A stretch of 46,792 nt of DNA. Origin: Alteromonadaceae bacterium. GTDB lineage: Bacteria > Pseudomonadota > Gammaproteobacteria > Enterobacterales > Alteromonadaceae. This document shows positions 37,064 through 44,575 of this stretch, piece by piece. How positions within the stretch are numbered: the stretch's first letter is position 1; every line of letters starts with the position of its first letter. Below the pieces are notes generated by a model, which was given only the letters and a program-made list of their open reading frames with translations, was not told the origin of the DNA and searched no databases. The stretch lies in NCBI GenBank assembly GCA_016765535.1, contig JAESPQ010000064.1, positions 1-46,792 of the forward strand. The letters are read 5' to 3'. Both the position numbers and the translations under genes were made by a program.

Positions 37064-39065
37064 ATGAAAACAACGACATTTATTCATCACAATATAAAAC
37101 TAGCATTATTCGCTAGTCTCAGTTTTACCTTATTAAGCGCTTGTGGAGGCGGTTCATCTACTGATACGCCAATGGTAACTCCGCCACCAGCAACCACTCC
37201 ATCGCCATCCCTAACTTTTCCAGCACAAGTCGCTATGCCTGCGGTGACTGTAGTAAATGATAATGGCTCTTTGGTCTTAGCTGAATCAGGCTTATCGTTA
37301 TATACCTTTGACAATGACAGCTTAAACACAACAACTTGTGACGGTACTCCTGACGATCTGGCAACATGCGCAGGTAAATGGCCACCACTATTAGCGGCAG
37401 ATAGCGCTACCGCTAATGCCACTATGACTATCATTACCCGCAGTAATGGTGACAAACAATGGGCTTTAAAAGGTCAACCACTTTATCAATGGCATAATGA
37501 TAAAGCGCAAGGCGATATTAGTGGTGATAATATTAACAATGTTTGGCATTTAGCGCGCCCTATGCCACTAACAACATCCACTATTAATAATTTACCTACT
37601 TATGTCAGCAATAAAACTATTGCTTCTGTCACCTCAAGCGCTGACGTATTAACGTCTTTTCGCACCGACAAAGATGGTTTTACCCTGTACACTTTTGATA
37701 AAGACACTATTAATACCTCAAACTGTAGTGGCGGTTGTATAAATATTTGGCCTCCTTTATTAGCTGACAAAGGCGCTAGAACAGAAGCGCCACTTAGTCT
37801 TGTAGACGTTGCCGACGGTAATAAACAATGGGCATACAAAGGTAAACCCTTATACTTATTTATTAACGACAACGCCACCGGTGACACAAAGGGTAATGAA
37901 GTAAAAGACATTTGGCATACCGCTACTCAAGAGCCAGCCATTCAACGCTCAACTGTAGATAATGGTCGTTTTTTATCGGCAACAGGGCAAGTTGAGGTGT
38001 TAATGTCAAATAACGGCAGTATTACCGACTTTAATGGACAAAGATGGCTTTGCTTTATATACCTTTGATAACGACAGTGATGCTACATCAAATTGTGAAG
38101 GTCAATGTTTAGAAATATGGCCTGCATTTTTACCGAGCATGACAGATCAAGCTATCGGCAATTTCACTAAATTTTCCCGTAGCGATGGCACTATGCAATG
38201 GGCTTATCAGGGCAAGCCTTTATATTTTTTCAAAAATGATGTAGCCCGTGGTGATATCAATGGTGACGGTGTTAAAGATGTTTGGCATTTGGTTTTACCT
38301 ATGGCACCACCAGTACCCAGCGTTACCACCACTTTACAGCAAGAAACTAATGCACTTGGCGCAACAATTACCGTTAGTGGTAATGTGCATGTGATGGTAC
38401 GTGATAATAACGGTGTTGATTTTGTTAACACTATTATCGATAAAACTAACTTCGCGTTATACACCTTTGATAACGACACGGCAGGTGTAAGTAATTGTAT
38501 GGACAGCTGTCTAGATGCATGGCCGCCACTATTGGCTGATACAACTGATATAGCAAGTGCACCATATTCAATCATTACTCGTGCTAACGGTATGATGCAA
38601 TGGGCGATTAATAACATGCCTTTATACTTTTTTACACCTGATACTAGCGCAGCAGATACCAACGGCGAAAATGTTAATAATATTTGGCATGTTGCGCGCC
38701 CTGCACCCGTTAAAGTAGATGATAATGCCAAAGGGAAACTATTCGCCGCACACGGTAATGTCCTTGCAAGCCAAGGAAAAACCGCAGCGCAATTAACTGG
38801 CTTAACGCTTTACACCTTTGACTCAGATGTTGTTAATTCAGGCATGAGTAAGTGTTTTGATGGCTGCGCTACTACTTGGCCACCACTTTACGCTAACTCA
38901 GTCGAGCAAGCTTTTGGTGACTTTACCATTATTAGCCGTAGTGAAAATAGAACCACGACCTTGCAATGGGCATATCAAGGTTTACCACTGTATTTCTATG
39001 TTGGTGATAGTGCTATTGGCGATACCAATGGTGATTACACAAGCTGGACCATTGCTCGTCCGTAA
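37064..39065 (+). pseudogene. COG4315-type secreted-repeat lipoprotein (five Yx[FWY]xxD repeats), frameshifted
   Basis: Two overlapping frames (37064-38068 and 38034-39065) make one lipoprotein of about 666 residues. The lipobox is LSAC with Cys27, followed by a Gly/Ser/Pro linker. Five repeats of about 120 residues match the PF03640 'secreted repeat' pattern. Each begins LYTFD(N/K/S)D, has a Cys pair (CSGGC, CEGQC, CMDSC, CFDGC; wider spaced in repeat 1) before WPP(L/A), then QWA and a second motif (LYQWHND, LYLFIND, LYFFKND, LYFFTPD, LYFYVGD) with GDxxG(D/E)xxxxxW. The frame breaks in repeat 3 at about 38031-38036; removing one A gives DFMDKDGFALYTF and restores 667 codons. It may be a sequencing error. 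Function is unknown; a surface metal- or redox-binding role is inference. An AGGAAA site precedes the start. Confidence 0.85.
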
Positions 39066-39151
39066 GTAAAAACTAACAACGTAGCTTTAAAATTACTTTC
39101 TTAAAGCTGAGTTGTCATTTATTTTCAACAAATGACCCAATAGTGAACCCC

Positions 39152-40054
39152 ATGAAAACACTTTTAAAAACCTTATTAATATTGCCTATTTCTTTAGTTC
39201 TTCTTGCTTGTGGTGCTGGTAATGGTGAAAACTTAAACGATCAAGGTCGTCCTAATACAGAAACTCCAGCTCTCGTACCACCAGAAAATCCCCCAAGCGA
39301 TCCACCAACAATAGATCCAAACATCATCAGCGCCAACTTAACCTCTATTCAAGCGCATGTATTTACGCCAATTTGTTCTAGTTGTCATGGCGGCGCTAAT
39401 CCTGCGGCCGGACAAGATTTATCGACGATTGAAAACTCCATTGCCAATTTAATTAATGTGCAATCATCAAACCCATTATTTAAACGCGTTTTACCTAGCT
39501 CACCAGAAAAAAGTTACTTGTATTTAAAAGTCACTGGCAATGAGCAAGCTGGTTCGCGTATGCCATTAGGACAACCATCATTATCTGATAACGCGATTAA
39601 AGCGATAAAAAATTGGATAACACAAGGCGCAATAGTACCAGACAATATTATGACACCAACACAAATAAATAACGTTAAAATCACCAGTAAAAAAGTAGAT
39701 AGTGTAAAGGCAGGCACAAATCAGCAGCAACAAATTAAAATAACGATCACTTTCAATCAAGCAATCAACTTTACTACTTTAACCAATGAACAAATATCAA
39801 TGGGTCAATATATAAACGAACAATTAATCCCCATAGCAAGTAATAATATTAGTTTTAATATTATTAATACCCATAACTTAACAGTTAGTTTAACTTCCGA
39901 TTTAACGTTAACTGCAACTAATCGCCGACAACATTTTAACTTACTACTGAACAACCCTAACTTATCAACCATCACCTCAATAGCAGGACAAATGCTTGAT
40001 GGTGATCTCGATGGCATTGACGGCGGAGTATTCTCTTATGATTTTTCACTTTAA
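39152..40054 (+). CDS. Monoheme c-type cytochrome-like lipoprotein
   Basis: Lipoprotein of 300 residues. The signal peptide ends VLLAC (lipidated Cys20), followed by a Pro-rich linker. A cytochrome-c-like region holds one haem c attachment motif, CSSCH (75-79), followed by GGANPAAGQDLS and, about 70 residues on, a GSRMPLGQPSLSD segment whose Met could be the distal ligand. This pattern is common in haem domains annotated as PSCyt or 'planctomycete-type'. The C-terminal half (about 170-300) is a beta-rich domain of unknown type. I prefer the ATG at 39152 over a GTG at 39143. It lies 86 bp after the COG4315 gene and its 3' end overlaps the next gene by 17 bases. Confidence 0.8.
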   Translation: MKTLLKTLLILPISLVLLACGAGNGENLNDQGRPNTETPALVPPENPPSDPPTIDPNIISANLTSIQAHVFTPICSSCHGGANPAAGQDLSTIENSIANLINVQSSNPLFKRVLPSSPEKSYLYLKVTGNEQAGSRMPLGQPSLSDNAIKAIKNWITQGAIVPDNIMTPTQINNVKITSKKVDSVKAGTNQQQQIKITITFNQAINFTTLTNEQISMGQYINEQLIPIASNNISFNIINTHNLTVSLTSDLTLTATNRRQHFNLLLNNPNLSTITSIAGQMLDGDLDGIDGGVFSYDFSL

Positions 40055-41141
40055 CAGCAAACTAATTATTCTGCTTATAATCGCCAGTATTTTACTAATA
40101 CTTTCAACTAATAGCAGTGCTGAACCTTATTTAGCCTATAAAAATAATTTAAAATGTATGGCTTGCCATGTTAACCCCAATGGTGGCGGCTTACGTAATG
40201 ATTTTGGTCGTATTTATGGGCAGCAATTATTACCAAGTAAAGCTGCAAGCTACGACACCACTACGCTAGCCAAGCTAACACAGTTTTTAACTTTAGGTGC
40301 CAATTCACGTTTCAATGCAACATTTCAACAAAATGAGAATGGTGACAAAAGCCAAGGTTTTGCCCTCAGCAGCACTCAAATTTATTTAAATATTGCTCTA
40401 CCTAAAACTGGATTGAGTTTTTATCTTGACCAACAAGTTGCTCCTGGTACTGCCATTAACCGTGAAGCGTTTGTCATGTATAAATTCGCTAGCGGCAACT
40501 TTATTAAAGCAGGAAAACTCTTTTTACCCTACGGCCTACGTATTGAAGATGACAGTGCTTTTATTCGCCAATCCACAGGAATGAATTTTGACAATAGTGA
40601 CAATGGTGTCGAATTCGCATTGGATTATAGCAACACTACCATTGACTTTTTTGTTGCTAATGGCACCAGCCAAGCCAGCAATAATGATAATAAGTTTTTA
40701 TATGGTATTAGAGCTGAACATTTGTTTAGCAATTTTAGAGTCGGAACAACCGCTATGCTTAACGATGGCGACAAGCAAGTGCAACAGTATAATATTTACG
40801 GCGGGGCACACTTTGGCGACTTTACCTTATTAACTGAAGTGGACTACCTCATTTTAAGCCAAGCAAACCCCTTCGATCAAAGTGATATAAAGCAATTAGT
40901 GGGTTTGGCAGAAGTGAATTATCAGTGGCAACGTGGTATAAATTTAAAATTTACGGCTGAATATTTCGATAGTGATCTTGATGTTAACGAAAACCAGCAA
41001 ACGCGTTATTCAGTGGTAGCAGAATACACCCCTTTTGCTAATATTCAATTACGCTTGGGTTATCGTCAACAAGATGATATTCCGCAAAAACCACAACAAA
41101 ATAATGACTTGCTGTTTGTGCAAAGTCATTTCTATTTTTAA
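40038..41141 (+). CDS. Predicted outer-membrane beta-barrel protein with an N-terminal haem c motif
   Basis: A 367-residue protein. The signal peptide ends NSSA|EP, then LAYKNNLKCMACHVNPNGGG carries one CxxCH site (C40-H44), followed by LRNDFGRIYGQ. From about residue 75 to the end, alternating hydrophobic strands with aromatic girdles (FLPYGLRIEDDSAFIRQSTG, NIYGGAHFGDFTLLTEVDYL) and a terminal Phe indicate a porin-like barrel. A haem site fused directly to a barrel is unusual and would place a redox centre at the outer membrane. The start chosen gives a clean signal peptide; the frame is open from 39996, but that part overlaps the preceding gene. Function unknown. Confidence 0.75.
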   Translation: MIFHFNSKLIILLIIASILLILSTNSSAEPYLAYKNNLKCMACHVNPNGGGLRNDFGRIYGQQLLPSKAASYDTTTLAKLTQFLTLGANSRFNATFQQNENGDKSQGFALSSTQIYLNIALPKTGLSFYLDQQVAPGTAINREAFVMYKFASGNFIKAGKLFLPYGLRIEDDSAFIRQSTGMNFDNSDNGVEFALDYSNTTIDFFVANGTSQASNNDNKFLYGIRAEHLFSNFRVGTTAMLNDGDKQVQQYNIYGGAHFGDFTLLTEVDYLILSQANPFDQSDIKQLVGLAEVNYQWQRGINLKFTAEYFDSDLDVNENQQTRYSVVAEYTPFANIQLRLGYRQQDDIPQKPQQNNDLLFVQSHFYF

Positions 41142-41200
41142 TAAGCCTTGCTACAGTTATGTTTAATCAATCAATAACGCCAACGGAAAAAGAAATCAGC

Positions 41201-41908
41201 ATGAGTGATTTTTCTGATCCTGAATTTGAAGAAGAGCCTTCAGCTAGTAAAGAGCCTTCAGCTAGTAAAGAGCCTTCAGCGGAGAACAAACCAACAGATG
41301 CTACAACATCCTCTGCGCAGGCAATTGATAATACCCCCAAAGATGAGTTTACCGAAAAATTATTGGTGTACTTAGCACTATGTAAATTAAGCGATAAAAT
41401 GGCTTTTTCCCAGCTTTATCAACTTACTGCCGCTAAACTCAACGGCATTGCCTATCGCATCACACGTAATGTTGACAGTGCTAATGAGGTATTACAAGAG
41501 GCTTTTATGCAAATTTGGCAACACCGAGAGCAATACCAATCGCATAAGAGTGAGCCTTTTACTTGGCTTGCCGCCATTGTGCGCTATAGGGCTTATGACC
41601 GTTTGCGTTACGACAAACGCCGTCAGCAAAATAATATGGTTGAGTTTGATGAAACTAATATTCATGAGACTGACATTGACGATTTTTATAATGCCTTTGG
41701 TGAGTTTGATCCGATTAATAGTTCGAAAGATGCATTAAATAACTGTTTAGCTAAGCTCGAACAAAAACAAGGTAAGGCAATTTTAATGGCTTATTTATAT
41801 GGTTATAGTCGTGATGACATTGCAAAATATTTTGCCGCACCAATTAACACCATAAAATCATGGATACGCCGTGGTATAGGGAGGTTGCAAGTATGCCTAA
41901 GCAACTAA
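41201..41908 (+). CDS. ECF-type RNA polymerase sigma factor
   Basis: Sigma-70 family ECF factor. Region 2 includes LYQLTAAKLNGIAYRITRNV, then ANEVLQEAFMQIWQHREQ and PFTWLAAIVRYRAYDRLR. Region 4 includes GKAILMAYLYGYSRDDIAKY and PINTIKSWIRRGIGRLQ. An acidic, low-complexity N-terminal extension of about 45 residues contains SASKEP repeats encoded by an 18-bp tandem repeat. The start may be the ATG at 41201 or one at 41159; neither has a strong ribosome site. The 3' end overlaps the anti-sigma gene by 16 bases, a typical coupling of a sigma/anti-sigma pair. It probably drives its own operon. Confidence 0.9.
   Translation: MSDFSDPEFEEEPSASKEPSASKEPSAENKPTDATTSSAQAIDNTPKDEFTEKLLVYLALCKLSDKMAFSQLYQLTAAKLNGIAYRITRNVDSANEVLQEAFMQIWQHREQYQSHKSEPFTWLAAIVRYRAYDRLRYDKRRQQNNMVEFDETNIHETDIDDFYNAFGEFDPINSSKDALNNCLAKLEQKQGKAILMAYLYGYSRDDIAKYFAAPINTIKSWIRRGIGRLQVCLSN
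41234..41280 (+). repeat. 18-bp tandem repeat in the sigma factor gene
   Basis: GAGCCTTCAGCTAGTAAA occurs at 41234-41251 and 41252-41269, followed by a partial third copy to 41280. It encodes EPSASK units in frame, so copy number changes would lengthen or shorten the N-terminal tail without a frameshift. Confidence 0.85.
41879..41884 (+). promoter_or_regulatory. Shine-Dalgarno site that sets the anti-sigma start
   Basis: GGGAGG, 8 nt before ATG 41893 and within the end of the sigma factor gene. It favours this start over the in-frame ATG at 41860. Confidence 0.7.
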
Positions 41909-42651
41909 ATCGTTATAATAACCAAACCATTATTGAGCATTTAGCCAACCAATACGTACTGGGGTTATTAACCACTAAAACCCGTATGCGGGTAGAAAAA
42001 CTCAGTAATACTAATCAAGCCTTAGAAGAAAAAATTATTTATTGGCAGCAGCGCTTTAGCCACTTTGATACACAAACGGCCGAACTTGCGCCAAAAGCAC
42101 AAACTTGGCAGCACATTGAAGAAAAGCTCAATCCCGTAGAGAAAAATGAAACAAAAACAACAATACGTAAATCATTTTGGTCATGGTTAGCCCTTCCGAA
42201 ATTGGCTACCGCAATGGCCATTATCACCATTACAGTATTAAGTTATTTCGTGTTCAAACCGTTTAATGCTGACGATCCATTAAGTTATGTGGCGGTATTA
42301 ACCGATAAAAACCAACAAGCACAATTGGTCGCTAGTACTTATGGTGAATCAAAAAAACTCATTATTAATGTGATCAACAGCCCTAAAATAAACAACAATC
42401 AAGATTTAGAAATTTGGGTGATCTCTAAAACCGATCTACAAGCACGTAGTTTAGGTATTATTCCACGCAAAACACCGTTAATACAAAAACAATTAAACAA
42501 TGCACAATGGCGATTAATTAAAGACAGCGACTCATTAATAGTTACCGTTGAAGATCGCGGTGGTTCTCCTATTGGTGAACCCAGTGAATTAATTGTTTCG
42601 CGCGGTTTATACGTACATTTAAAAAATAATATAAATAAAAGAGGTTATTAA
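41893..42651 (+). CDS. Anti-sigma factor, RskA type
   Basis: Single-pass inner-membrane anti-sigma factor of about 252 residues. The cytoplasmic N-terminus has the usual anti-sigma pattern (ANQYVLGLLTTKTRMRVEKL, then EEKIIYWQQRFSHFD and TWQHIEEKL). One transmembrane helix runs near 98-118 (ATAMAIITITVLSYFVF). The periplasmic RskA domain contains LEIWVISK and VTVEDRGGSPIGEPSELIVS. It has no zinc-binding HxxxCxxC motif, so it is not of the ZAS type. It holds the upstream sigma factor inactive until an envelope signal triggers release. Its stop overlaps the next ATG by one base. Confidence 0.88.
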   Translation: MPKQLNRYNNQTIIEHLANQYVLGLLTTKTRMRVEKLSNTNQALEEKIIYWQQRFSHFDTQTAELAPKAQTWQHIEEKLNPVEKNETKTTIRKSFWSWLALPKLATAMAIITITVLSYFVFKPFNADDPLSYVAVLTDKNQQAQLVASTYGESKKLIINVINSPKINNNQDLEIWVISKTDLQARSLGIIPRKTPLIQKQLNNAQWRLIKDSDSLIVTVEDRGGSPIGEPSELIVSRGLYVHLKNNINKRGY

Positions 42652-43577
42652 TGAAAATAGCACTCATTGGTTTAGGTGACATCGCGCAAAAGGCATATTT
42701 ACCGATTATTTCCACATGCAAAGATATTACGCCTATTTTATGTACTCGAAATAAACAAACATTAGCTACATTAGGAAATAAATACAGAATTAATCAACAA
42801 TTTACTGACATTGACGAATTAATAAAGTCAGGGATTAATGGCGCTATGGTACATAGTTCAACAGAAAGCCACCCTGTTATTGTTGAAAAATTATTATCGC
42901 ATGGTATTGCCACCTTTGTTGACAAACCAATAAGTTATCACTTAAAGGATACAGAGCGATTACTTAATCTTGCCGAGCAAAAAGGCACCCCACTTTTTGT
43001 TGGCTTTAATCGCCGATATGCGCCGTTAATTAGCAGCATTGATAAAACCACGGCAGTTCATATTTCGTTAGCAAAAAATCGATCTTATATTCCTAATAAT
43101 CCCAGAATATTTGTTTATGATGACTTTATTCATGTTTTGGATAGCTTGCTCTTTTTATCAACGAGTGAAATAAATAACTTACACGTTTTTGGATACTTTG
43201 TGGATAAAACCAACCTTGGCAGTGTTCATGTTCAATGGCACAGTGGTCAAACCTTACTAACAGGTGCTATGAATAGAGTTTGTGGACATACCGAAGAAGT
43301 TCTTGAGTTTTATGGGCAAAAACAAAAGTGGCAAATAAACCAACTAACGCATGGTTGGCATTATAGTGAAAACTCAAAAAAACAAAATTTACAACAGCAA
43401 TTAGGTTTTAACGACTGGCAATCAACACTGTATAAACGTGGTTTTGAAACGATGTTAAGTACCTTTATTGCCCAAGTAAAAAACAATAAAATTCCCCATA
43501 ACCAACTCCAAGAGATTTTAACTACCCACCAACTGTGTGAAAAAGTAGTGGCTCAGCTTTCAACATCTGATGGATAA
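42651..43577 (+). CDS. Gfo/Idh/MocA-family oxidoreductase
   Basis: Predicted NAD(P)-dependent oxidoreductase of 308 residues. The Rossmann motif GLGDIAQKAYLP is at the N-terminus, followed by STESHPVIVEKLLSHGIATF and the family's catalytic-lysine motif (VDKPISYHL, matching 'EKP'), where Asp replaces the usual Glu before Lys. FVGFNRRYAPL follows, then a C-terminal beta-sheet domain. It resembles MviM-like proteins; the substrate is unknown, usually a sugar derivative. Its ATG overlaps the anti-sigma stop (TAATG), so it is translated as part of the sigma operon, an odd partner. Its 3' end overlaps that of the convergent broken paralogue by 25 bases. Confidence 0.85.
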   Translation: MKIALIGLGDIAQKAYLPIISTCKDITPILCTRNKQTLATLGNKYRINQQFTDIDELIKSGINGAMVHSSTESHPVIVEKLLSHGIATFVDKPISYHLKDTERLLNLAEQKGTPLFVGFNRRYAPLISSIDKTTAVHISLAKNRSYIPNNPRIFVYDDFIHVLDSLLFLSTSEINNLHVFGYFVDKTNLGSVHVQWHSGQTLLTGAMNRVCGHTEEVLEFYGQKQKWQINQLTHGWHYSENSKKQNLQQQLGFNDWQSTLYKRGFETMLSTFIAQVKNNKIPHNQLQEILTTHQLCEKVVAQLSTSDG

Positions 43578-44537
43578 ACAATACCAAGTTGTTGACGAAC
43601 ATCTTGTATAACTTCCAAAAGCTCCTGACTAAATAGTTGACTCTTAGTCTGAATAGCAAGATTAAGGTTTTTAGTTAGGCTGATGAAATTTTTAATTTCG
43701 TATTTCATAAAATCAGATTCAAAAGGTAAAGAAATTACTTCTCTAGTACCATCGTTTAACACTAGCTCTATGTGCTTTAATTGAGATATCCCTTGAATTT
43801 CAATGCGCCCTAACTCTCCTTGAAACTCACTAATATTACTTCCTTGTGTTATTTTTGAATAACTTATCGTTGCTTGTTTAGTTAGCCCCTCTTCATCATA
43901 ACTAAGTAATATATCTCCTGAACCATCAACTCCTGTAGAAAGCTTAATAGCCGTTGCTAAAATACGGCAAGGCTTTCCCCATAGTGCAATAATTACTGCT
44001 AATGGATATATACCAAGATCAACTAAGGCACCAATTTGGTGTATCTCCTTCAAGATAAGCATCATAACGTGACGAATATTGCTCAAAACGACCATGAAAT
44101 TTTCTTAGCCGCCCTAAACGAGGTAAGCACTCTTTCAATCGTTGAAAATTAGGTAAGTGAGGTGTCATTAATGCTTCCATATAGCAGCAATTATTACTTT
44201 TAGCCGCCATAAATATTTTTTTCAACTCAAAAATATTTGTTGCTGAAGGCTTTTCACCTAAAACATGCTTTTTAGCTTGTAAACATTGAATAGCTTGTGG
44301 CGCATGCAGGTGATTAGGTGATGCTATGTACACAGCGTCAACTTGTGGATCAGCACAGACTTGTTCAAGCGTTAAATATATTTTAGCTTGTGCTGTATTT
44401 TGGTGTTTGTTAATAAAACCTTGTGCCGTTTCAAACTTTCGAGAGTAAATCCCATAAAAATTAAAATCCGAAACTTGCTGTGCCGCGGTTAAAAAAGTAT
44501 CTGAAATAAAATTACTACCAATAATGACAAAATTCAT
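43553..44537 (-). pseudogene. Gfo/Idh/MocA-family oxidoreductase, broken by internal deletion
   Basis: Two frames form one oxidoreductase. The N-terminal piece (44537-44019) has MNFVIIGSNFISDTF, YIASPNHLHAPQAIQCLQAK and the catalytic GEKPSATN, and runs to YDAYLEGDTPN. The C-terminal piece resumes in another frame with IGALVDLGIYPLAVIIALWG and continues to the stop at 43553. Family members have about seven more residues ('..fnP..sGGALvDlG') between these points. A loss of about 20 or 23 nt near 44030-44041, at a small palindrome (CACCAATTTGGTG), explains both the gap and the frame change. This family includes glucose-fructose oxidoreductase and dihydrodiol dehydrogenase-like enzymes. A true pseudogene or an assembly error is possible. 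Confidence 0.82.
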
Positions 44538-44575
44538 AAATAACCTTTTTAAATACTATTTAGAGCAGAAAAACT

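Noticed and set aside
38001-38068. Programmed frameshifting in the COG4315 lipoprotein gene
   Set aside because: There is no slippery heptamer or downstream structure of the usual kind at the junction. A one-base indel is simpler.
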